In this document: piece after piece, positions 45,173 through 55,496 of the stretch
Layout of the letters: every line of letters starts with the position of its first letter
Position numbering within the stretch: position 1 is the stretch's first letter
Source: Hansfordia pulvinata
Lineage: Eukaryota; Ascomycota; Sordariomycetes; Xylariales
NCBI GenBank assembly: GCA_006538405.1
Contig: BJKQ01000017.1
Span: 310,001-374,000 of the forward strand
Direction of reading: 5' to 3'
Length of the DNA stretch: 64,000 bases
The notes under the pieces: model-generated
Seen by the model: the letters and a program-made list of their open reading frames with translations, nothing else
What the model was told of the DNA's origin: nothing
Databases searched by the model: none
Made by a program: the position numbers and the translations under genes

Positions 45173-46404
45173 ATGGCTTCTGCCAGCGGGTCGTCGTCGG
45201 CGGCACCCACCCAGCCGTCGTACATCATCGTGGGCGCCGGCGTCTTCGGGGTGTCGACGGCGTACCACCTGATCCGCAAGTACCCGGGGGCGTCGGTGAC
45301 GCTGGTGGACCGGGACGCGTTCGACGCGGACAGCCGGGTGGCGGCGTCGTGGGACTGGAACAAGGTGGTGCGCGCCGACTACGACGACCCGGTCTACTGC
45401 CGGCTGGCGCTCGAGGCGCAGGACGTCTTCGAGGGGGACCCCCTGTGGAAGCCCTACTTCCACCAGACGGGCATCTACTGGATCTGCCGCTCCGACTACG
45501 CCCGCGCCGTCGTCGACAACTACCGCCGCCTCGGCCGCGCCGCCGACCTGCGCGCCGTCCCCGTCGACGAGGCCCGCCGGCTGTACGGGGGCCTGTTCGA
45601 CGACGCCGACTACTCGGGCGGCGTCCAGGAGGTCCTCGTCAACCGCACCAGCGGCTGGGCCGCCGCCGGCGACGCCCTGCGCGCCGTCACCCGCGAGGCC
45701 CTGCGCCTCGGCGTCCGCTACCGCGTCGGCGAGGTCGCCTCGCTGCGCTTCGACCCGCGGTCCGGCCGCTGCGCCGGCGTCGCCCTCAAGAAGGGCGAAG
45801 GAGGCGGCCAGCAGCAGGAGGTCCTCGCCGCCGACCACACCCTCCTGTGCGCCGGCGCCTACACCGCCACGCTGCTCGAGCAGAGCGCCGCCCGCACCGG
45901 CGTCCCGGCCCTGCGCGCCGGCCACCGCATCGTCGCCGGCGGCATCACCACCGGCATGACCAAGCTGGACGACCAGTCCTACTCCAGGTTTGCCGACATG
46001 CCCGTCGGCATCCAGGGGTACACCACCGCGATAGGTCAGTTGCCCCGATCTCATACGTTGCTTTGTTATCGGGGGTGGGGGTAAATGAATGAAACCGTAG
46101 ACTGACAGATCCATTTCCGAGAAAAAGGCCCCTTCATCGGAAGCCTCCCGCCAACCCCGGACCGGGAGCTCAAGTGGTGGGGGCAGACCATCTTCAAGAA
46201 CACGCGCGAGGTGGCCCCGAACCGGTTCTGCTCGGCGCCGCCGCCCGAGCCCGACTACGCCCAGTGGAAGGTCTCGCAGCGGCTCAAGGACGACATTACG
46301 CACGCCAGCAACGTCTTCTACGGCAAGGCCAGCGACGGGTGGAAGTTTGACAAGCACCGCATCTGCTGGTAAGCCGCAACAAAGCCCATAACCCAAATGA
46401 TCCA

Positions 46405-46448
<44 letters not shown>

Positions 46449-46809
46449 CCGACACCTTTTGATCTGCCAAGTTTCATGTCGACTTTATATGAGAGAGAAA
46501 AGGGGGGAAGCAAAAGAAACGTCATCTAACACGGTATCTCTCCCCAGGGACGCCTTCTCGCCCTCGTGCGACTTCATCATCTCGCCGCACCCGGCCTCGC
46601 AGGGCTTGTTCGTCGCGACCTGCGGCTCGTTCCACGGCTACAAGTTCTTCCCCGTGCTGGGCAAGTACATCACGCAGATGATGGAGGGCGAGCTCGAGCC
46701 CGAGCTGGCCGCCAAGTGGTCGTGGGACCGCGAGTTCGACGACCCCTGGTACGCCTCCGACTTCCCGAGGTCCGAGATGAAGGACCTCGTGGGCCGGTCA
46801 CGCTTGTGA
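45173..46809 (+). CDS. Peroxisomal FAD-dependent amine oxidase (sarcosine/fructosyl-amino-acid oxidase family)
   Basis: Three exons, 45173-46034, 46128-46368 and 46548-46809, encode 454 aa. Introns: 93 nt (GTCAGT...AAAAAG, an unusual AAG acceptor chosen because it yields TTAIGPFIGSLPP as in relatives) and 179 nt (GTAAGC...CCCAG) containing a long (CT)n tract. The N-terminus has the FAD-binding dinucleotide fold YIIVGAGVFGVSTAYHL, with GxGxxG at residues 21-26, ending in VTLVD. RELKWWGQTIFKNT and DKHRICWDAFSPSCDFIISPH are family blocks. CGSFHGYKFFPVLGKY supplies Cys393, expected to bind FAD covalently as in monomeric sarcosine oxidase and fructosyl amine oxidases. The C-terminus is SRL, a type 1 peroxisomal targeting signal, fitting an enzyme that makes hydrogen peroxide. 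It oxidises a secondary or tertiary amine or an N-substituted amino acid; the exact substrate cannot be read from sequence. Third positions are almost all G or C, so long shadow ORFs appear in other frames. Confidence 0.88.
46408..46446. repeat. (CT)n microsatellite in intron 2 of the FAD oxidase gene
   Basis: A run of about 19 TC units inside the 179-nt second intron. It may act as a strong polypyrimidine tract, though it lies about 100 nt from the acceptor. Confidence 0.93.
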
Positions 46810-48404
46810 TTTACCGTTTGTGTGTGGTGTCTTTGATTTAGCTGGTTGTTTTATGATATTTTATCTCTCAATCTTTTTTTCTGGTCTGCTTATCTCCGTT
46901 CTGATACGCACTGAGGATCGAGGGGTGGGGGAGTGTAGGAAGCAAGCAGAAGTGGAAAGCAAGGCTTCGGGACCAATATCCCAATCGTAATACCGCAGCC
47001 CGCGTCACCTCGTAAATCTTTTGACCGGCTGGGTCGTGGGTGGCTTCTTAGTCCGGATTCCAAGACTTCTTATCAATCTATGCCTCGAAGATCGTCCCTG
47101 TTTCTAGTATGGTGTGTCTGTGCCCGTGTCCGTGATCATCTAGTACAGTGTACCAGGGTTTAATACCCCCCTCCTCCCCCTCTAGTCGAGTGCCGGCTTA
47201 TCTGCGTGAGGGCGCTGTACTGATTTGACAAGCTACAACGAGTACGCGCCGAACTTGGTCCATGCGAATAAGGCAAGACAAGGCAAGGCAAGGCAAGGGA
47301 AGTACAGCAAGGTACCGTATAATCAAGGTAGGAGGTAGGCAGGCGTGCCAGCAAAGTGATCGGCGGCCCTTGTCGTGCCGCTCGTGGGTAGATATCTCGA
47401 TATCTCGACATCTCCAAGGCTGGCGGCTGCCCATGACCCAACCGCCTGGCTCTGGCTACCTGTCGTCACTCTGAGGTTCGTCCAATGGCTGCCCAACTGC
47501 CCCGAACCTTGTGCTTCGCGATATCCAGGGACGGCACCCGAATCCTCGCCCATGTACCTTGATAGTTATTTGCCTGTGCCAGGTACTCACTACTGTGCCG
47601 CTTGCAACAGGGAGATATCTGCCCGCGCCGCTTGGCTCGTGGCCATGGCACATACACCCTCAGACCAGATAAAGATACACATACACGTGCCGATGGCGCC
47701 GGCCACCACGCCATGGCGCAGATAATACTGGGCACAGCAACCAACAAACAATGCCTCCCCGGAGACGACGCTCCCCGGTCCGTGGTGACACATGCGAATG
47801 GAAGCCGGCCGGCCTCAGATGCCCGTCCGCGCCCGCCTCATCATCATCACCATCATCACTATCATCGAGATGCCGCAGGAGCTAATCTTCCCCGTTCGGC
47901 AGAGGAGTGTGAATCCCGGCAGGTGGGCCAGGCCAGGATGGATAAAATAAGAGAGAGGCATGGTGGGGGCCTCGGCAGCTAACGGCGTGCTCTGCCGTCG
48001 AGGCCTTTCGCGAGCTCCCCGATTCTATTATGAGATGTTAACTCGACCTGCATGGGAGGGGTCTGGACCGTAGCGGGGCGTTGCGTTGCGTTGCGTCGCA
48101 TGTGTGCGTGCGTGCGTGTCCCGGTCGTCGTGGTCGTCTGGGGGCGGGGAGGGGCGGAGAGGGGAATACAGAGGGGGAGGGGGGGGGGGGGGGGCGGCAG
48201 TGACCATCAAGCATCATGTCCCTCTTCTATTCTCGCCCTTCTGCTGCCGCTGCCGCTGCCGCCTCTCCGTAGTCCGTCTGTCCGTCTGTCCATCCATACG
48301 AGTAGGCAGGTCATGCATCTTGACGCTATCAGAGGGTGGCGAGACGCGGAGGGGCACGATAGCACGCACGGGGGGATGGGGCGGGGACAGGCAGGCGCAG
48401 GGGT

Positions 48405-48448
48405 ATGATAGATACTACATGTAGCTATGATAGATACTACATGTAGCT
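48405..48448. repeat. Perfect 22-nt tandem duplication
   Basis: ATGATAGATACTACATGT followed by AGCT, twice in direct tandem with no mismatch. Each unit contains the palindrome ACATGT. Confidence 0.93.
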
Positions 48449-48796
48449 CACTTACCTTACCTTACCTTAGTAGATACAGGGAACGGCATCGCGCCGTCGG
48501 TCGGCTTCGTGATCTGCTTGCCGCCTTCGACTACCAGCTTTGATACGAGTATCTCTTGTCAGAGATAGGGAAAAGCAGGAAAAGAGGGGGGGGCAAGTCT
48601 GGGGGTGCTGCGCTACACTGCCGGCCGCGGAGGCCGGGAAAGGGTGTGGACTCTGCGCTTGTTGACGTTTGGTCCCCGAATCCAACCTCATTCAGGGACC
48701 GGAACTGCAGCATCACTGCAGCATCACTGCAGCATCACAGCAGTATCATTGTACTTCACTGTACTGTTCTGCCAGGACGGGACGGGACAGGATAGG

Positions 48797-48830
48797 AGGG
48801 GAGGGGAGGGGAGGGGAGGGGAGGGGAGGG
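48797..48830 (+). repeat. (GGGGA)n tract, potential G-quadruplex
   Basis: Six or seven GGGGA units on the plus strand. Four or more G4 runs with one-base loops meet the usual intramolecular quadruplex pattern. Confidence 0.85.
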
Positions 48831-48950
48831 AGGGCGTGTCAAATGTGAGGCGTGGACGTGGACGTGGACGTGAGGCGATTGCTGACTTGGCACACGCCCA
48901 TTCCGCCCTGTTGACGTGTCACGCGTTATCGCCGCTGTTGCCGTCGTCGC

Positions 48951-49022
48951 CGTTGTCGTCGCCGTTGTCGTCGCCGTTGTCGTCGCCGTTGTCGTCGCCG
49001 TTGTCGTCGCCGTTGTCGTCGC
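48951..49022. repeat. 12-nt minisatellite, six perfect copies
   Basis: The unit CGTTGTCGTCGC is repeated six times without a mismatch over 72 nt. The copies are contiguous, so this is a tandem repeat, not a CRISPR-like array. Confidence 0.95.
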
Positions 49023-49406
49023 TTTCAGTTCAGTCAGAGGCCGGCTGACATCCAATGGCTGCCGCTTCTTTACATTCTGGGCGATACCTAAGGTACCTGA
49101 ATCACCTCACCCAAGGTTATGTACCTATTTAGGTACTCTACAGAGGTATGCATGTAGGCCTGCTATCTTGGACCCGGCGCTAAACGGTCAGCCGGGGCGG
49201 CGCCAGCAGACGCAAACGCGTATCATCCATCCATCTATCTACCCGTACGTGGTCATGTCGCACCAACGTGGTCCTGCGTTATCGTCACAAGCGGAAGCTG
49301 TGCCTGAAAGTCAGTCGGCCGGCTGATCATTTATTTCAATTGGAGGGGGCGGGGTGAAGGGGGGAGTGCCCTCAATGCCAAGTGAGGTCAAGTACGTGGG
49401 CGTGTG

Positions 49407-49413
49407 TATAAAA
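49407..49413 (+). promoter_or_regulatory. Candidate TATA box upstream of the Rieske oxygenase gene
   Basis: A perfect TATAAAA, 629 nt before the start codon at 50042. If used, the leader would be long (about 600 nt) or would contain an intron. Confidence 0.25.
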
Positions 49414-50041
49414 CGGAGGAAGGGTCCGGCGCCCGGTTTCTCGACTCCGGGAAACCGTCGGGGACGGCATCGCGCCGCCCGGCCGTGGCCACCCGCTCAC
49501 GTGACCGGCATCATGGGATGCCAGGCCGGCTTATACGATTGATGGCTGGATTGTCGGGTTGGGTCGCTATCATGATGCAAAGGGTGTCTTACACCACGAC
49601 TCGGATAAGGCTACCTGGAGATGGCGAGCCGGAAAGATAGATATATTAGACCAGGCCGTAGTAGAAATGAAGGAGAGGGAGAGATAGATGAAGCATCTCA
49701 AGATCCCAAGCCGCTCACACCAGCCCAACCACCAACCACCACTCCCAACCCTTCTTCTTTTCTCTTTAGGGCATCATCCTCAAGTTCGGGTAGTCAGTTG
49801 TCTTCTTAACTTGTCTCTCTCTCCATAGTAGATCCAACAACAGTCACCGGACATTGATCCATCTTCCTCACTACTCCATTCAGAAGAGAGAGAGAGAGAG
49901 AGCCAGACCAGAACAGATCAGACCAGATCTCTTCGATTGCTTCTCTGTTCTTGTCTTCTACCTACTAGGCCCCTGAATCTTGCGCACACACACAAAACAC
50001 TAAACACTGCTGCCACCACCACCACCACCACCACCACCACC

Positions 50042-51455
50042 ATGTTCGAAACCACATTCTACTACCTGCCCAAATTCGTGGCCTTCGTCCTCTCGGGGTC
50101 CATGATGGCCTGGGTCCTCTCCCACTTCTCCAGCCTGCTGGGCCTGTCGCCCCGGTCGCCGCCGGACGACCGCAAGGAGCCCGTCCGCGCGCTGCCGGGC
50201 TCCTGGTACACGTCGCAGGACATGTACGAGCTGGAGCGGCGGGCCATCTTCTCCAAGAAGTGGCTCATGACGACGCACCAGGCCCGCCTGCCCAACAACG
50301 GCGACTGGCTGCAGTACAGCGTGGCCGGCTACAACTTTGTCCTCGCCAAGGACCGCCGCGGCGACATCAACGCCTTCCACAACGCCTGCCGCCACCGGGC
50401 CTTCCCCGTCGTCACCGAGAAGGAGGGCAACAACAGCATCCTCGCCTGCAAGTACCACAACTGGTCCTACGGCCTCAACGGCAAGCTGGCCAAGGCCCCC
50501 GGCTACGACGAGCTCAAGGGCTTCGACCGCGAGAAGAACGGCCTGCTCAAGATCCACGTCCACATCGACGTCAACGGCTTCATCTGGGTCAACCTCGACG
50601 CCGCCGACACCCCCACCATCCCCTGGGAGAAGGAGTTTGCCGGCATCGACCAGCAGGCCCGCTTCAAGGCCTACGACTTCTCCCAGTACCGCTTCGACCA
50701 CACCTGGGAGATGGAAGGCGACTACAACTGGAAGATCCTCGCCGACAACTACAACGAGTGCTACCACTGCCCCACCGCCCACCCGGACATTGACCAGGTC
50801 GCCGACCTCAACGCCTACGCCGTCAACACGGACGGCGCCTACATCCAGCACCTGGGCAACCCGACGCAAGAGCAGATTGAGAAGGGCTTCAACGTCGCTG
50901 CCACCTTCTACTTTCCCAACGCCTCTATGAACGTTTCGTAAGTAGTCACTCCGTTCGTCTGTCCGTCCGTCACTCCTCTACTCTCAGAAAGAGAGAGGGA
51001 ACACGATATAAGAACACGATATACTGACAAACACATTCTCCAGCCCCCACTTCTTCTTCATGCAACGCTTCATCCCCCAGGGCCCCAACAAGTCGACCAT
51101 GAGCTACGAGGTGTTCCGCAACAAGAATTCGAGCGACGAGGACTTCAACGTGATCAACGACATCTACAAGCGCATCATGTCCGAGGACAAGTGGCTGTGC
51201 GCCAACGCGCAGAAGAACATCAACGCGGGCGTCTTCGTCAGCGGCGTCCTGCACGCGCGCATGGAGCAGGGCCCCATCTTCTTCCAGCAGAACGTACGCC
51301 AGTCCATCATGGACCACCACAACCTCGAGAAGAAGGCCAAGAAGGAGATCTGGCCCGCGCAGCAGCGCATTCCCGAGGCCGGCCACGCCGCCGACACGGC
51401 CCTGTGCTCCGCCGTCGACTGCTCGTCCATGGCCAAGGAGGGGCTGGCCTGGTGA
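50042..51455 (+). CDS. Rieske non-haem iron oxygenase, choline monooxygenase type, with N-terminal membrane segment
   Basis: Two exons, 50042-50937 and 51044-51455, encode 435 aa; the 106-nt intron has GTAAGT and TCCAG. I chose Met 50042 over the upstream in-frame ATG at 49937 because the intervening codons are a CAC-repeat leader giving polythreonine. The Rieske [2Fe-2S] ligands are Cys116 and His118 (ACRHRAF) with Cys136 and His139 (CKYHNW). The catalytic mononuclear iron motif is NYNECYHCPTAHPD, with Glu239, His242 and His247. This pattern matches plant choline monooxygenase and bacterial glycine-betaine demethylase oxygenase subunits, so the expected substrate is choline, glycine betaine or a similar quaternary amine; electrons would come from a separate reductase not present here. 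The first ~35 residues include a hydrophobic segment (FVAFVLSGSMMAWVL) that would anchor the protein to a membrane. The gene lies next to, and in the same direction as, the FAD amine oxidase. Confidence 0.87.
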
Positions 51456-51555
51456 TCACCACTGATCATGAAAAAAGAAGAAGAGTCCCTACCTTGCCTA
51501 CAACCTTTACACCTCCTTACGATACCACCGCCCATATCTCTCTCTCCCTCGCACA

Positions 51556-51587
<32 letters not shown>

Positions 51588-54500
51588 GTACACACATTTC
51601 ACACACAACACACCACCTTACCCTACAGCCTTTTAGTACAGCAGTCTCGGAACCTTGCAGGTGGAGAAAGCATCTGCATTTTTGGGGGGCGTCCACCGGG
51701 GATCATCAAAGATTGGAAAGCGTCGCATCACGGATTTTGCGCAACTTAATGATTATTCATGATAGCGTTGTTTTTGCTGAGACGATGATTGGGCTCTGCG
51801 GGGTTTGGACCTGATCATGTTTTTTTTTCTCTACTCTCCGCTTTTTCTGCTTTTTCGCGCGACAGAAGATTGATATCGTCAGAATGCTGTTATACACAAA
51901 TTGAGCCTCATCTTTTTTCTTCTTTTTCTTTCCTTCTTGGTTGTCATTGTTGCATACCTTGATTTGGGCACGGTACCTGGAGACACCTACATACCAGATA
52001 GGCACCGTAGCTAGCCAGCCTAATACCTTACCCACCTAATCAACCCCCCCCTCGTCGCTCGATTTCATCATTGGGAGCCGAGAACGGGTCATCATGCTGC
52101 ATGCTCTCTGCTCTCTTACTCGATTCGACCACCCTCTGCCTGTGTGATTGGCTGTTCCCGCTGCGTGTGTCTTCTGCTCCGGCAGGTCCGCGCGTGCAAC
52201 CCTGGCTGACCCTGTTCCACTCTCTATTGGTCCCTTCCTACCCTCCCCCCCCTTTTCCTGCCATTGATCCCGCTATTTAGTGCCGTGCTGCTGGGTGACT
52301 CCTCTCCGCTGGGCTCAGCCGCCACTTAGTCACGACATGTGGATGGGGAAACGTGTCTCCGTCACACACACACGCACACACACACACAGGTATGTCCCCA
52401 GACTGCCGAGGGGGGTACTCGCACACTCGTACATACCTACAGCGTTCTTGCGTCTAGCGTAGCGTTCGGTAGGGTCAATTAGGGTAAGTTTCCCTGACGA
52501 TCCCCAAGCCCGACCCGTCACTGGCGTTGGCCCCGGCGGAAGAAAGGGTCCCCGTTTATTTTTCCCCGTGGGGTTCTTCTCCCTCCCCTTCTTCTCTCTT
52601 TCTCTGTGTCTCTCTCTCTCTCTCTCTCTCGCACGCACTCGATCATGTCGACGGTACTGTCGTTGTTCTCCGCACTACATCGCATGGCTCGTACCTTGCT
52701 CTGGAGCTAAACCGGTGGTGCTACTCCTCATGACATTCTCGGTCACCATACTTACGAACCAGTGGCGGCGAGCTTTGCTTCTCTTACGCCCCCCCCCCCC
52801 CCCCCCCCCTCCTTCGACTCCGCGCAACTAGGGCGCGCCCGAGATCCGTCTGGTCTGGGGTGTGGATACCAGCCACGCCGGGAACACTTCTGGTCGAGGT
52901 GTAATGTAGATAGATACTAAAAGGCAGGATACTCGGATGGGGGCTCTCGTTGCCGTTGACATCTCTCTAGGCCCACGGAGACTTACCGACTTCTCACCGA
53001 CCTATTTTAGCTTGCGTTGGACTTGAAGTTCCTCGTTTAGCCTCTCGAAGAAGACAAGACAAAACCGTTTCCGCTGCTGCTGCAGCAGATGATGATGCCG
53101 CTATCACTGGTTGTGTTGCTACTTGCCTCTGCCGCTGCCGTCCTGCTGACAGGCCTCACCGCCGGCGTGCTCGGGTCTCTTGGGGAGGTGTGTGCGCGCG
53201 CGCGTGTGTGTGCGACGCCGTTTGGGGATTGCACACTAGAACCAAGTTAGCCGACCTCATGATTCACCTGCAATAATAAGACTGCTGCAAGCCACGCTGC
53301 GGAAAGGGTTCAGCCGCCGGGGCACTCCTCCTTCTCCTCCTCCTCCCACCGCAAGTGCAAACACGGGACCAGACCAGGCGACCCTTCCTGGTACTAGGTA
53401 GGCAATAAACAGACAATTATAGAACGGAAGGAGAAAATATTGAAGGCATGACCAAGTCGGAAACCGGCTGGGTCTGGCTCGCCTGGATACCTTACCAAGG
53501 CCAAGCGTCGCGTCGCCGCTGCTGCCCGCGCGCAGCCGAGAATGGGAGAGGCGAGGATGGCAAGGGAAGGGCTGGTCTGAGGGTTGCCGTGTGACCAGAT
53601 CAGACCCGACCAGACCAGACCAGACCATGCCAGACCATACCGGCGGGGTGGTGGGTGGTGCAGGTGATGGTCATGGGCTTGCCACGTTTCTCGTCGGTTT
53701 CTGCTTCGTCGTGGTTGTGGTCCGTGGTCCATGGTCGTTTTGGGTCTTCTGCTTCTTCATTAGCCACGCACCTCGCTCAAGCCTCTTTGCCGCTGTTGCC
53801 TCCTTGCCCCCTATCCGAGTTGGTTCCTCTTCTCGGGCTATCTGGCTCACTGACCTGCTTGCTTGCTTTCTTGCTTGCTTGCCCCCTTCCTCGTCCACCT
53901 GCTTGTTGCCGGCTTGTCAGTACGAGTACCGGACTCCAACCGTGGCGAGCTTATCGCCGGGGTCGGCGGTTGGAGGGGCATGTTGTTAGCTCATTGTTTG
54001 CTCATTGGTGTGAGTGGACATAAGCCGCGTCGGTAGCGCAGCGCGGCCGGCCCCAGCGATATCTAAAGCAAGGTACCTAGCTCTCGTACCCTCTACGAGT
54101 ACCTGTCCATGTACCCAAGTACTTGCATTTCCTTCCAATCGTTCATGAGTATTAGCTGGGCTACATCCAGACGGGACTCTCTCAGATCAGACCGGACCTG
54201 AGGTCATCAGCATACGAGTCCTTACCTACCTCATTGGACTTACATAGGTATGTGCTATGTTCCAAGTACTCTTGCGTGCCTAGGTCTCTCTCTCTCTCTC
54301 TGTCTGACGAGTCTGACCTCGCTAGGTCAGTTCTCCCGAGAACAAGAAGAGGAGAAAGAAGAAGAAGAAAAAGACAGGCACGAGCTGCGGAGAGGTATAC
54401 GAGTACTCGCACCACAACCGTGATCTCTCTCAACGTCCTCTATACTCGCCCCAGGGGGGTTGGACGAGTGCCTGCCGGACTAGGCAAACAGGGGGGCGTG

Positions 54501-55496
54501 CTCCGAGTCGGGGACCGGGTCCCTGCCGAGAGTGCAGCCGCGAGAAATGACGAGCTCTGTAGGTAGGGATCTGGCCGGGGGGTGCGTCTGCATCTATCTC
54601 TCTCCTCCACAGTTTGCTGCTTGCCGTCTGTCGGGTGCGGCACTGGGGTCGGGTGCTTGGTAGGTAGGTGGTGGATGTTGTCTCTTCCTTGTGTCTTGTG
54701 TATCTCGGCCGATCTGGAGATACCTACCTGACCTACCAGCTTACGAGTATCTGTACCGATAACTCCAGCTGCGTCCACGGAAGGCGCGCCTGCGATCTGT
54801 GTAATGGCAAGAACGACCAAGGCAGGCAGCATCCATGGATTGGATTGCTATCTGCCCCTCCCTAAGGCACCTACCTTACCTGTACCTACCTGACCTTTCC
54901 TCCCCTCGTGCTGTGGCCTACCTCACCTAGGTTCACCCGTCTGCTTCCACTTCTCCGCCTCCTCCTCCTCCTCCACCAACCTCCTCGCGAGTCGGCCAGT
55001 CTCGCTGCGCCTATTTCCCATCACCTCGCTTTCGGTCTCCACCTCGACTGCCTGCTCGCGGAGCATACATGCACATACCGTGTTGGTAGTTATCAAGTCG
55101 GCCGTGGCACTACCTTCGATCGACCTCCCCCCACCGAGTACCTCTAACAACTACTACTTACTCCCTCGCCTACCCCATCCTCCTCGGCCGCCCTCCTCCT
55201 TCTCCTGCTTGCTTCCCCTCCTCCTGCTCATCGTCATTGCCCCGGTTCCGGCCCTGCGATTCTTCCAGATCGCCCCTCCAGCCTGGTCTTGCCTGTTCCT
55301 CTTCTCTTGTCTTTGACTCTAGTGAAGATCACTCCAGTCAGTGTTTGGCAGTGTGAAAGACCATTCCTGAAGAGATCCCCTGCTTCTATTTTGCTTCTTT
55401 TGTCTCTTCTTCTCTTTCTATTTTTTTTCCCCAAGACTTCGATATCTTCTCCTCGCATCTCCGTCCAGCGTTCAACCCACAGGCGCGTCGCCTACA
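51456..55496. other. Long intergenic region without recognisable genes
   Basis: About 4 kb. It holds the 3' UTR of the Rieske gene (with a CA repeat near 51552-51587), a C21 homopolymer at 52789-52809, several CT and CA tracts, and TACGAGTA words near 53919, 54095, 54400 and 54742. The last ~700 nt are strongly pyrimidine-rich and free of long ORFs, as expected for the promoter and leader of the Zn2Cys6 gene. ORFs between 53590 and 54020 are low-complexity and unlike any family. Confidence 0.5.
52789..52809. repeat. C21 homopolymer
   Basis: An uninterrupted run of 21 C. The true length is uncertain with most sequencing methods. Confidence 0.9.

Larger units (their letters stand above)
46810..50041. 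other. Intergenic region between the FAD oxidase and Rieske oxygenase genes
   Basis: About 3.2 kb with no supportable gene. It contains G16 at 48179-48194, a perfect 22-nt tandem duplication at 48405-48448, an 11-nt CTGCAGCATCA motif repeated three times near 48704-48737, a (GGGGA)n tract near 48797-48830 and a six-copy 12-nt minisatellite at 48951-49022. TATAAAA lies at 49407-49413, about 630 nt upstream of the Rieske gene start. The last 200 nt carry GA and CAC tracts and should be its leader. Confidence 0.55.

Noticed and set aside
45050..46525. 491-aa minus-strand ORF across the FAD oxidase gene
   Set aside because: It runs through the exons and an intron of a gene with clear family motifs on the plus strand, and its translation is Gly/Val/Arg/Ala-rich with no domain.
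48951..49022. CRISPR-like regular repeats
   Set aside because: The copies are contiguous with no spacers, in a fungal genome; it is a minisatellite.
50000..50869. 289-aa minus-strand ORF over the Rieske gene
   Set aside because: Valine-rich antisense shadow caused by high G/C at third positions.
53591..53989. Small secreted protein (effector-like) candidate
   Set aside because: The hydrophobic stretch is internal, the N-terminus is a CAGAC repeat translation, and there is no cysteine-pair pattern or signal peptide at the start.
54025..54100. Possible tRNA (TAGCGCAG box A-like word)
   Set aside because: No GGTTCRA box B, no acceptor-stem pairing and no anticodon arm follow.
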